A stretch of 26,204 bases of DNA from an uncultured Eubacteriales bacterium (GTDB lineage Bacteria > Bacillota_A > Clostridia > Christensenellales > Aristaeellaceae), in assembly GCA_902795555.1 (NCBI GenBank), contig CADBLV010000236.1, forward strand, positions 1-26,204, given 5' to 3'. The first letter of the stretch is position 1, and each line of letters begins with the position of its first letter. Both the position numbers and the translations under genes were made by a program. Positions 1 through 7,506 of this stretch are shown in pieces. The notes under the pieces were generated by a model that was not told the origin of the DNA, searched no databases, and saw nothing but the letters and a program-made list of their open reading frames with translations.

Positions 1-1366
1 CCTGCCGACGGAACTGGATGACATCCGCCGGAAGATCATGCAGCTGGAAATCGAAGAAGCGGCTCTGAAAAAGGACGATGATTCCCTGTCCAAGGCTCAT
101 CTGGAAGTGGTTCAGAAGGAGCTGGCAGAGCAGCGGGATCAGTTCAACACCATGAAGGCCCGTTGGGAAAGTGAGAAGGAAGCCATCGGTAAGGTGACGG
201 GGCTGCGGGAAGAGATTGAGCGGGTTAACGCGGAAATTGAACAGGCGGAGCGGAATTACGACCTGAACCGGGCAGCGGAGCTGAAATACGGCGAGCTGCC
301 GAAACTGAAGCAGGAGCTGGAGAAGGAAGAAGTCATCGCCGAAGAAAGTAAGGGTGAAAACAGCCTCCTGCGGGATAAGGTGACGGAAGAGGAAATTGCC
401 CGGATCGTGGGCCGATGGACCGGCATTCCCGTGTCCAGACTCATGGAGGGCGAGCGGGAAAAACTGTTGCACCTGGAAGATACCCTGCATCAGCGGGTGA
501 TCGGTCAGGATGAAGCAGTGACGAAGGTGGCGGAAGCCATTCTGCGAAGCCGGGCGGGCATTCAGGATCCAAACCGACCTCTGGGCTCCTTCCTGTTCCT
601 GGGTCCGACAGGCGTCGGAAAGACCGAACTGGCTAAAGCACTGGCTGCGGCGCTGTTTGACGACGAGAAGAACATGGTTCGGATTGATATGTCCGAATAC
701 ATGGAGAAGTTCAGCGTGTCCCGGCTCATCGGTGCGCCTCCCGGATATGTGGGATATGATGAAGGCGGTCAGCTGACTGAAGCGGTGCGTCGTCATCCGT
801 ACTGCGTGGTGCTGTTTGACGAGGTGGAGAAAGCCCACCCGGACGTGTTTAACGTACTGCTGCAGGTGCTGGACGACGGAAGAATTACCGACAGCCAGGG
901 AAGGACCGTGGATTTCAAGAACACCATCCTGATTATGACCAGCAATCTGGGCAGCGAACATATTCTGGAAGGCATCGAAAACGGAGAGATCAGTCCGGCG
1001 GCCAGGGAAATGACCGACCGGCTGCTGAAATCCCACTTCCGGCCGGAATTCCTGAACCGGATTGACGAGATTGTTTACTACAAGCCCCTGACGAGGGATG
1101 AAATCGCGAAGATTGTCCAGCTGATGGTGGCGAACCTGAACAAGCGGCTGGAGGACAAGCAGCTGAAGGCTGTGCTGACGCCGGCGGCCCTGAACGCAGT
1201 GATTGACCGGGGATTTGATCCCGTGTTCGGCGCCAGACCTCTGAAGAGATATCTGCAGAGCAAGGTCGAAACACTGATTGCCCGGAAGGTGATCTCCGCG
1301 GACATCGAACCCGGAACAACTCTGACTGTAGATCTGGACGAGGACGGAAACATCGTGATCCGATAA
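1..1366 (+). CDS. clpB: ClpB disaggregase chaperone, C-terminal part (5' end outside window)
   Basis: This is the 3' part of the gene for the hexameric AAA+ protein disaggregase that works with DnaK to rescue aggregated proteins in the cytoplasm. The frame is already open at base 2, so the true start lies upstream of the window and the first ATG seen (base 38) is internal. Visible parts are the end of the coiled-coil middle domain (Lys/Glu-rich), the ARIVGRWTGIPVSRL linker into the second nucleotide-binding domain, Walker A GPTGVGKTE, Walker B VVLFDEVEKAHPDV, the sensor region around TSNLGS, the arginine-finger stretch FRPEFLNRIDEIV, and the small C-terminal domain with GARPLKR. It ends normally and is followed by a terminator. 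It could be another class I Clp ATPase, but the long middle domain and the C-terminal sequence favour ClpB. No CtsR or CIRCE site can be checked because the promoter is outside the window. Confidence 0.95.
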   Translation, partial: LPTELDDIRRKIMQLEIEEAALKKDDDSLSKAHLEVVQKELAEQRDQFNTMKARWESEKEAIGKVTGLREEIERVNAEIEQAERNYDLNRAAELKYGELPKLKQELEKEEVIAEESKGENSLLRDKVTEEEIARIVGRWTGIPVSRLMEGEREKLLHLEDTLHQRVIGQDEAVTKVAEAILRSRAGIQDPNRPLGSFLFLGPTGVGKTELAKALAAALFDDEKNMVRIDMSEYMEKFSVSRLIGAPPGYVGYDEGGQLTEAVRRHPYCVVLFDEVEKAHPDVFNVLLQVLDDGRITDSQGRTVDFKNTILIMTSNLGSEHILEGIENGEISPAAREMTDRLLKSHFRPEFLNRIDEIVYYKPLTRDEIAKIVQLMVANLNKRLEDKQLKAVLTPAALNAVIDRGFDPVFGARPLKRYLQSKVETLIARKVISADIEPGTTLTVDLDEDGNIVIR

Positions 1367-1425
1367 AACGGATCGTACAGGGGATCATACGAAAACAGTT
1401 TACGGCATTTACGCACCATTGAACA

Positions 1426-1460
1426 GCCCGGAACGGGGAGAATCCCGTCCCGGGCGTTTT
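1426..1460 (+). terminator. Rho-independent terminator of clpB
   Basis: A stem of GCCCGG plus ACGGG pairs with CCCGT plus CCGGGC, with one A/C mismatch and a 6-nt loop, and is followed by GTTTTC. It lies about 60 bp after the clpB stop and separates clpB from the cell-wall genes. Confidence 0.85.
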
Positions 1461-1545
1461 CATGTCCGCGGTGAAACGGGAAGAGGAAGCGAAACACGGC
1501 GGAGGCAAGACGGGATGCCGGCGGGGCGATGGATCGTTGAATAGG

Positions 1546-1575
1546 TTGTGCAAGCGGAATGGAATGTGATATAAT
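1546..1575 (+). promoter_or_regulatory. Sigma-A-type promoter of the penicillin-binding protein gene
   Basis: A perfect -10 TATAAT at 1570-1575 carries an extended TGn element (TGATATAAT). A weak -35 TTGTGC at 1546-1551 is 18 bp away. The gene start lies 29 bp further on, after a GGGGAGGAG ribosome site at about 1592-1600. Confidence 0.75.
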
Positions 1576-1603
1576 ACAGGCGTAAACAAACGGGGAGGAG
1601 AGC

Positions 1604-4600
1604 ATGTTCGGAAGGAAGAGGCAGGCTTCGGAGACCGAGGGAGCATGGGAACAGCAGGCTCCGGAAGCGGAAGGAGCATGGGGGAGCCGGGATCCTGAAA
1701 CAGAAGGCACTCGGCGATTCAGCGCGGCTGATTTCGAGTCTCCGGAAAGAACACCGGAGGACGCCTCCGCATGGGATGAAATGCCGGAGAAGCGTGTGCG
1801 TTTTTCGGAAAACGCTGTCGAACGGGAGGATGCTTCGTCCGCCTGGGGTGGTGCAGGGGATGATCTGCCTGACCGGGAAGCAGATAATTTCGACGGCGGC
1901 GAAGCGGATAACGGATGGAATCAGGAAGATGGGGACATAAGCGGAGCGGAGGAGGCAGAGGCGGAAGAACCCAGGAGCATCTTCCGGCCGGAAACCCGCA
2001 AGCCCAATTTTGCAATCAGCGTGATGCTGAACACGGTGCGAACCCTGGCAGTGATCCTTGCTCTGGCGGGTATCGCCGGCATCGGGACGCTGGTGGGCAT
2101 CGCGAAGGGATATGTGGACACAGCGCCGGAGCTGGATCTGGCCGCCCTGGACAGTCAGGCCCAGACCTCTTTTATCTATGACAGAAATGGGAATCTGATT
2201 ACAGAATATAAGGGAACGGAAAACCGCGTGATGGTGAGCCTGAGCGCGATTCCGAAGGTGCTGCGGAATGCCTTTATCGCCGTGGAAGACGCTCGGTTTT
2301 ACAGCCATACGGGGGTAGATCTGAAGCGGATCGTCGGCGCGTTTGTGAGCAATCTCACCTCTTCGGGAACGCAGGGCGGTTCCACCATCACGCAGCAGTT
2401 GATCAAGAACACCCTTCTTTCCTCGGAAGTCAGCTATAAGCGCAAAATTCAGGAAGCATGGCTGAGCCTGCAGCTGGAAATGAAGTATTCCAAGGATCAG
2501 ATTCTGGAAAGCTATCTGAACACGATTTATCTGGGCGAAAACTATTATGGGGTGCAGGTGGCGGCGGAGGGCTATTTCGGCAAATCCCTGGGGGAGCTGA
2601 CCCTGCGGGAATGTGCCATGCTGGCCGGAACCACGAACAACCCGTATTACTATAACCCGCGGCGGAATTATTACACCCGGAACAGCGGGGAGAAGGACTA
2701 TGCGGCCATTACGAACAATCGGACGAATTATGTGCTGCGATGCATGTATGAAAATCAGTTCATCACTTATGAGCAGTATTTACAGGCCCTGGATCCCGCG
2801 ACTGCTTCGGTGAAACCGGAGGACGATGCTGCGGCGGGGGGCATGTATGCCCATGCCCATTATGTGGAATATGCCGTGAAGGAAGTTGTGTCGATTCTGC
2901 TGGAGATCAACGGCCTGGAGGACAACTCTTCCAACCGGGCGGCCATGGAGAACAAATTCCGAACCGGCGGCTATCATGTGAAGCTGGCGCTGGATCCGGA
3001 GATTCAGAGCACCGTGGAGGACACCATCCGGAACTGGAACAAATATCCGGATCTGCGGGATCCCTCCGACAAGATTTACCGGAGCAAAAATGCCGACGGC
3101 ACCTATACGGAAACCATTCAACCCCAGGCGGCCTGCGCCGTGCTGGATTATCGGACGGGAGAACTGAAAGCCATCGTGGGTTCCCGGACGGAGGTGACCA
3201 GCCGGAAAACGCTGAACCGCGCCACGGACATGAAAATGCCTGTAGGTTCTGCCATTAAGCCCATCGCGGTTTACGCGCCGGCTTTGGAGCTGGGAGCCAG
3301 CCCCGCCAGCATTGCCTACAATATGCCCATTCCGATTGCGGGATGGAAGGATTCCAAGGGAAATGATTCCTGGCCCTCCAACTACGGTGGGGGCGGATAT
3401 GTCGGCCCGGAAACCCTGCGGACGGCGATGGCGAAATCCCATAATACATCCGCTGCTTATGTGTTGCTGAACATGGTGGGGGTGAACCGAAGCGTGGATT
3501 TCCTACACCGGCTGGGGATTGACGACGGACATATTGACGCTACGCCTTTCGGCCTGAGCCTGGGATCCTCCGGCATTACTCCTCTGCAGATGACGGTGGC
3601 TTTCGGGGTGCTGGCGAACGGCGGCGTATATCAGAAGCCGATTTCCGTTCTGGGGATTTCCGACGCCAACGGCAATGTGGTGTGGGACGGGCATCAGCAT
3701 CAGGAACGCCGGCGCGTGTTTTCAGACAGTACGGCCTGGATGATTGTGGACATGCTCAAGTCGGTGGTTTCCTCCTCCGGTACCGCGGGATCGGCCAAGA
3801 TCAAGGGCCAGACGGTGGGCGGGAAAACCGGAACCAACTCTGATCAGAAGGGTGTTTTCTTTGCCGGCATGACGGGGTATTACACCTCCGCGCTGTGGAT
3901 CGGTCATGATAATTACAAGGCGCTTTCCTCCCGCAGCACGGGCAGCGGGGCCGCGGCGCCGCTGTGGCAGGCCTATATGGCCAAGATTCACGCGGGCCTG
4001 GCTAATAAGGATATTCTGGACGGGGACGCATCGGATTACGGGCTGGTGCGGGTGACGACCTGCGCCGTGTCCGGACAGCTGGCTACCGATGCCTGCGAGC
4101 ATGACGTGATGGGATACGGTACTGTGACGGATTACTGGAAGAACGGCACGCAACCCACCGTCTACTGTCAGATGCATGTGAGCCAGACCGTTTGCGTGGA
4201 CACAGGCATGCCCGCGGGTCCATACTGCCCCCATACGGAGGTGAAAGGGGTGATCACCCTGCCGGCAGGTCATCCCCTGTACAACTATCTGGGCACCAAA
4301 TATCAGAGTGTGATTGAGGAGTATCTGGGCGTCGCGGCGGCATCCAGCGGTCAGATTTGCACCTGGCATACGGAGGAAAACCAGGGGAGCGGTATTTCGC
4401 CTACCACAGCGAAGCTGATTTCCGACGCAGGCGAACTGATCACCATGGCCAGCGGCATGCTGGATACCATGGAGGCAGGGAGCCCGCAATATCAGGCGGT
4501 GAGTCAGGCGATGGACTACCTGAGTTCTCTGGCGGAAGCGGAGAATCCCTCCCAGAATGACATTGCCGCAGCCATGTCCATGCTGACGCAGGCGATGGCC

Positions 4601-4612
4601 GGCATTTACTGA
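1604..4612 (+). CDS. Class A penicillin-binding protein (glycosyltransferase/transpeptidase, PBP1A type)
   Basis: This is a bifunctional peptidoglycan synthase. The GT51 domain polymerises lipid II and the transpeptidase domain cross-links stem peptides on the outer face of the membrane. The ATG follows GGGGAGGAG at ideal spacing. Residues 1-125 form a long acidic, Glu/Ala/Asp-rich cytoplasmic tail, followed by a membrane anchor at about 140-170. The GT51 domain shows VEDARFYSH (catalytic Glu about residue 228), GGSTITQQLIKN and KIQEAWLSLQLE. The transpeptidase motifs are GSAIKP (Ser about 549), SHN (about 612) and KTGT (Lys about 741). A Cys-containing tail of about 150 residues follows. At 1002 residues it is at the long end for the family because of both extensions. 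The next gene downstream is an L,D-transpeptidase, so this is a cell-wall gene group. The family is secure; the exact paralogue name is not. Confidence 0.93.
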   Translation: MFGRKRQASETEGAWEQQAPEAEGAWGSRDPETEGTRRFSAADFESPERTPEDASAWDEMPEKRVRFSENAVEREDASSAWGGAGDDLPDREADNFDGGEADNGWNQEDGDISGAEEAEAEEPRSIFRPETRKPNFAISVMLNTVRTLAVILALAGIAGIGTLVGIAKGYVDTAPELDLAALDSQAQTSFIYDRNGNLITEYKGTENRVMVSLSAIPKVLRNAFIAVEDARFYSHTGVDLKRIVGAFVSNLTSSGTQGGSTITQQLIKNTLLSSEVSYKRKIQEAWLSLQLEMKYSKDQILESYLNTIYLGENYYGVQVAAEGYFGKSLGELTLRECAMLAGTTNNPYYYNPRRNYYTRNSGEKDYAAITNNRTNYVLRCMYENQFITYEQYLQALDPATASVKPEDDAAAGGMYAHAHYVEYAVKEVVSILLEINGLEDNSSNRAAMENKFRTGGYHVKLALDPEIQSTVEDTIRNWNKYPDLRDPSDKIYRSKNADGTYTETIQPQAACAVLDYRTGELKAIVGSRTEVTSRKTLNRATDMKMPVGSAIKPIAVYAPALELGASPASIAYNMPIPIAGWKDSKGNDSWPSNYGGGGYVGPETLRTAMAKSHNTSAAYVLLNMVGVNRSVDFLHRLGIDDGHIDATPFGLSLGSSGITPLQMTVAFGVLANGGVYQKPISVLGISDANGNVVWDGHQHQERRRVFSDSTAWMIVDMLKSVVSSSGTAGSAKIKGQTVGGKTGTNSDQKGVFFAGMTGYYTSALWIGHDNYKALSSRSTGSGAAAPLWQAYMAKIHAGLANKDILDGDASDYGLVRVTTCAVSGQLATDACEHDVMGYGTVTDYWKNGTQPTVYCQMHVSQTVCVDTGMPAGPYCPHTEVKGVITLPAGHPLYNYLGTKYQSVIEEYLGVAAASSGQICTWHTEENQGSGISPTTAKLISDAGELITMASGMLDTMEAGSPQYQAVSQAMDYLSSLAEAENPSQNDIAAAMSMLTQAMAGIY

Positions 4613-4640
4613 AACAGGTCGAAACGGTGGAGACAGGGGA

Positions 4641-4724
4641 ATACCGGGATGAAGGGACTGTGGACAGAATGGGAAACGTGAACCTGCAGCGGGATACCGG
4701 GATGAAGGGATTGCGGTCAGAAGG
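4641..4724 (+). repeat. 53-bp-period imperfect tandem duplication in the PBP-transpeptidase spacer
   Basis: The 17-mer ATACCGGGATGAAGGGA occurs exactly at 4641-4657 and again at 4694-4710. The following 14-15 bases are also related (cTGtGGaCAGAAtGG against tTGcGGtCAGAAGG). It lies between the PBP stop and the next gene. No terminator and no convincing promoter were found in this 169-bp spacer, so read-through is likely. Confidence 0.85.
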
Positions 4725-4781
4725 GTAGACGCAGACCTGTAATTCAATGAGAAAATCCTGAAAGATCGGAGCGAAGACGGA

Positions 4782-6548
4782 ATGAAGAAATGGACGACCC
4801 TGGCAACTCTGGCGGCGGCACTCATGCTGCTCATCGGTGTTGCCAGGGGAGAGAGCGGCGAGCTGCGGGTTTCCGTGGAGGGGATCGTGCGCCCGGGCGC
4901 CGCAACGCTTGTGTCTGTTTCTGTTCCGGAAAAGGGCGTTTACGATCTGGTCATGACGGATGGAGACGGACAAACCCTGTGCGTGATTGCCGAAAACCGC
5001 CCGGCGGAAGCCGGCGTGAATCTGCTGTACTGGAATGGGACCTATCAGGGGGTGGCGGCGCCGGAAGGGGAATGGCAACTGGTGATGACCCAGGGCGGGA
5101 ACACCGCAAGGGCCTCAGTGACCGTGGGCCCCATGGCGGCCTGCCTGATCGGCGCCCGGCTGTCCCGGGAAGCCATTGTGACGGGAGAAAAAGCCGCCAT
5201 CAGCTGGTTTGCCACCCAGGAAGGAGAGCTGATCGTTCTGCTGGAGGGGGATGCGGACCCTTTCCTGCGGCTCCATGCTGCGGCCGGATGGGGCGAGGCA
5301 GAGCTGCCGGCGGCGGAGAAGGGCGGAGATTACACGTTGCGAATGACGCTGACGGCTGAAGACGGAACGGTTTCCGAACCGGTGTACCTGTCCCTGAAGG
5401 TGGAAGAAACCATTTTTGACAGTTGGGCTTCCCGGCCGAAAAGCACCTCCTTCACGCCTTCCCTCGGCAGCCCCTGGGAGGGGAAGGATCAGACGCTGAA
5501 TTACTGGACGCTGCCCATGGATATCACGGACACGGAAGCCGTCTGGGCTGTGCTCACCGCTCCGGTGACCGTGGTGGACAATGGGAAAACCAACGCGGAA
5601 CGAACCCAGGTGGTTCTGCGCAAAGAGCCCCGGGCGGACAGTCCGGGGGTGGGCGTTGTGACCTGTATTACGCAGGCTGTTCATGTGATTGAACGGGGCG
5701 ATGAATGGACCCTGGTGGAGTGTTATTCCTCCTCCTTCCATGATTCTTCCGTCAAAAACTGGAACGCGCTGGTGCAGGGATATCTGCCGACAGCCTATCT
5801 GAAGAAGACCGTGCCGGATCAGACCATCGGGCTGGTGGTGGACAAGCTGAATCAGACCCTTTACATCTTCCAGGACGGGGAGCTGTTTGACACGCTGCTG
5901 GTGTCTACGGGGCTGGCCAATGAGAAGCAGCCCTACAATGAAACCCGCAGCGGGGAGTTTCTGGTTCACAGCTGGGTAGGGGCCATCCCTTCAGACGATG
6001 TGGTCGGCAGGCTGGCCATGCGTTTCAACGACGGGGACCTGATTCACGAGGTGCCGTACTCCCTGATGAGCGACGGAAAAAGCCGGGATTACACTGCCAC
6101 GGACAGGAAGCTGGGCAGCCGGGCCAGCCACGGTTGCATTCGTGTGCAGCGAAAGCAAACCCCCAAAGGAACCAATCATGAATGGCTCTGGAACCACAGA
6201 AAGCGGGACATGAAAATTCTGATCTGGGAGGACTGGCAGGGAAGGCAGCTGGCCTGTCCGGACGACGGGATGGTTCTGTACATCTCGAGTGGCAGAAACC
6301 CGGTTTATCATACGAGCCGGAAATGTTCCCAGGTGAAAGGAGCCAGGCTGAATCAGGTGCTCTACGGGCAGCTGGAGGACAAAGAATATCAGAGCGCCAG
6401 GCGCTGCGGCGCCTGCGGCGCGCCTCTGAAGCGGAACGAAATCGAAGAGATCAACGCCCTGTATGCTGAGGGCGGCGATCACGACCCGGTGATGACCGCT
6501 GCCAGAGAAAAGGCACGACGCGTGATGGAAGAGACGGAGGGGCCATGA
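4782..6548 (+). CDS. Secreted L,D-transpeptidase (YkuD domain) with C-terminal Cys/His module
   Basis: The enzyme probably makes 3-3 peptidoglycan cross-links or attaches proteins to the wall, outside the membrane. The N-terminus MKKWTTLATLAAALMLLIGVA is a Sec signal peptide without a lipobox Cys. Residues about 25-210 look like repeated beta-sandwich (Ig/FlgD-like) modules, including WNGTYQGVAAPEGEW. Residues about 260-345 resemble an SH3-type wall-binding region. The YkuD domain spans about 347-490, starting TIGLVVDKLNQTLYIF and carrying the catalytic SHGCIRV (His450, Gly451, Cys452). After it comes a module with Y509-H510, C515 and C542-x-x-C545, a pattern expected of a small metal-binding fold. 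At 588 residues the protein is much longer than a minimal YkuD enzyme. The start is set by the signal peptide and a GGAG 10 bases upstream. The stop overlaps a micro-ORF leading into cvpA. Confidence 0.9.
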   Translation: MKKWTTLATLAAALMLLIGVARGESGELRVSVEGIVRPGAATLVSVSVPEKGVYDLVMTDGDGQTLCVIAENRPAEAGVNLLYWNGTYQGVAAPEGEWQLVMTQGGNTARASVTVGPMAACLIGARLSREAIVTGEKAAISWFATQEGELIVLLEGDADPFLRLHAAAGWGEAELPAAEKGGDYTLRMTLTAEDGTVSEPVYLSLKVEETIFDSWASRPKSTSFTPSLGSPWEGKDQTLNYWTLPMDITDTEAVWAVLTAPVTVVDNGKTNAERTQVVLRKEPRADSPGVGVVTCITQAVHVIERGDEWTLVECYSSSFHDSSVKNWNALVQGYLPTAYLKKTVPDQTIGLVVDKLNQTLYIFQDGELFDTLLVSTGLANEKQPYNETRSGEFLVHSWVGAIPSDDVVGRLAMRFNDGDLIHEVPYSLMSDGKSRDYTATDRKLGSRASHGCIRVQRKQTPKGTNHEWLWNHRKRDMKILIWEDWQGRQLACPDDGMVLYISSGRNPVYHTSRKCSQVKGARLNQVLYGQLEDKEYQSARRCGACGAPLKRNEIEEINALYAEGGDHDPVMTAAREKARRVMEETEGP

Positions 6549-6586
6549 AGGAACAGAAAACAGTGGAGGAAACGACGGAACCATGA
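6545..6586 (+). other. 13-codon micro-ORF overlapping both neighbours (possible translational coupler)
   Basis: ATG at 6545 overlaps the transpeptidase stop (ATGA). The frame encodes MKEQKTVEETTEP and ends in a TGA that overlaps the cvpA ATG, again as ATGA. Its second half resembles the last codons of the transpeptidase gene (ATGGAAGAGACGG against GTGGAGGAAACGACGG, both ending CCATGA), so it may be a tandem duplication of that gene end. It has no strong ribosome site of its own. The GGAGG inside it (6565-6569) serves cvpA. Whether it is translated is inference. Confidence 0.35.
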
Positions 6587-7290
6587 ACATTGTTGACATT
6601 GCGATCATCGCGATTCTGGGCCTGAGCGTGCTGGTGGGGCTGTATCGGGGATTTATTTCTTCCGTGGCCTCCATCGGCGGATGCCTGCTGTCCTTTGGGC
6701 TCAGCTTTGTGCTCGGCCCGAAACTGGTCAGCTGGGTGCAGTCCAATCCCGATCTGATCCGCACGCTCATGAGCTACACGGATGCCAAAAGCCGGCTGGG
6801 AGATCTGAACCTGAGTCTGTCTTCGGTGAGCACCCTGAGCGCGGACGGAATCGCAGACATCCTGTCCCGGGTGCATCTGCCTAATCCCCTGGACGCGCTC
6901 TTGCGAACGAATCTGGAAAAACAGGTTTTTGCGCCGTCGGGACTGACGGCGGTGGGGGATTACGTATCTCAGACTATCGTCGGCGCGATTCTGAACGTGA
7001 TTTGCTTTATTGTCTGTTTTGTGGCTCTGATGCTGATCTTCCATATTGTGCTGAACTTCTTGAAAGTAGTGTTCCGCTTTCCGGTACTCAAGCAGTTAAA
7101 TGCGGTCGTCGGCGGGATTTTCGGGCTGCTGCGTGGCGTCCTGCTGTGCTTTGTCGCCTTTGCCCTGCTGCCGCTTTTCCAGACTGTGATCCCGGTAGAC
7201 GGTATTCAGGAGATGGTCGAGACGAGCGCGCTGGCGCCGCTGTTCAACAGCGGAAATCTGATCCTGGCCATCATGAACGGACATCTGTAA
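6583..7290 (+). CDS. cvpA: CvpA-family integral membrane protein
   Basis: A 235-residue polytopic membrane protein. The N-terminus MNIVDIAIIAILGLSVLVG followed by a short basic turn YRG and a second hydrophobic helix is the CvpA signature. Two more helices lie at about 130-160 and 175-200, separated by a hydrophilic stretch at about 50-125. CvpA was named for its need in colicin V production in E. coli; its Firmicute role is unclear but often connected with envelope integrity. Here it is the last gene of the cell-wall group, coupled through the micro-ORF and followed by a strong terminator. The GGAGG at 6565-6569 is 13 bases from the ATG, slightly long, which makes coupled re-initiation attractive. 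The position after two peptidoglycan genes supports an envelope role. Confidence 0.85.
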   Translation: MNIVDIAIIAILGLSVLVGLYRGFISSVASIGGCLLSFGLSFVLGPKLVSWVQSNPDLIRTLMSYTDAKSRLGDLNLSLSSVSTLSADGIADILSRVHLPNPLDALLRTNLEKQVFAPSGLTAVGDYVSQTIVGAILNVICFIVCFVALMLIFHIVLNFLKVVFRFPVLKQLNAVVGGIFGLLRGVLLCFVAFALLPLFQTVIPVDGIQEMVETSALAPLFNSGNLILAIMNGHL

Positions 7291-7307
7291 AAAGGGGAAT
7301 GCAGACA

Positions 7308-7343
7308 GCAGAAAGCCCGGATCATTTGATCCGGGCTTTCTGC
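7308..7343 (+). terminator. Strong intrinsic terminator after cvpA
   Basis: This is a perfect 17-bp inverted repeat with a 2-nt centre. It reads GCAGAAAGCCCGGATCA, then TT, then the exact complement ending in CTTTCTGC. The A-rich 5' flank pairs with the T-rich 3' flank as in typical bidirectional terminators. The group IIC intron fragment starts at the next base. Confidence 0.9.
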
Positions 7344-7392
7344 GTATGCCGGGCATGGCACAGTTCTAGCGGGTGAAAGTCCCGTCATGGGT
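7344..7392 (+). mobile_element. Group IIC (bacterial class C) intron, 5'-end fragment of domain I
   Basis: GTATGCCGGGCATGG followed by CAGTTCTAGCGGG and TGAAAGTCCCG closely follows the 5' end of group IIC introns as I recall it from the Oceanobacillus intron, which starts GUGUGCCCGGCAUGG and continues CAGUCUAUAGGG and UGAGAGUCCCG. The putative 5' boundary is immediately after the cvpA terminator stem, and class C introns are known to insert just behind terminator hairpins. Only about 50 nt remain: no reverse transcriptase, domain V or 3' end is present. The exact right edge is uncertain (between about 7386 and 7411). Confidence 0.7.
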
Positions 7393-7411
7393 ACCCTCTT
7401 GCCTGCCGGCC

Positions 7412-7480
7412 TCAGCCGTCGATGAGACTGATTTCCGTGGCCGGGTCGAACAGATGCATCACCTTGGCCAGATGATTGGT
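7412..7480 (-). pseudogene. C-terminal remnant of a MalK/MsmX/UgpC-type sugar ABC ATPase
   Basis: Read on the minus strand, the last 22 codons before the TGA at 7414-7412 encode AKVMHLFDPATE followed by ISLIDG. The phrase HLFDPxTE near the C-terminus is characteristic of carbohydrate ABC importer ATPases of the MalK/MsmX family. Upstream of about 7480 the similarity stops, with no Walker or signature motifs, and 27 bp later the stop codon of the orphan AAA ATPase is met in a different frame. The gene has therefore lost everything but its 3' end. The call rests on a short peptide. Confidence 0.65.
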
Positions 7481-7506
7481 CAAGAGGATACAAGCTGGTT
7501 GAATGA

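Noticed and set aside
3722..4834. A 370-codon minus-strand frame across the PBP 3' end
   Set aside because: It is antisense to the transpeptidase domain and has no motif or ribosome site.
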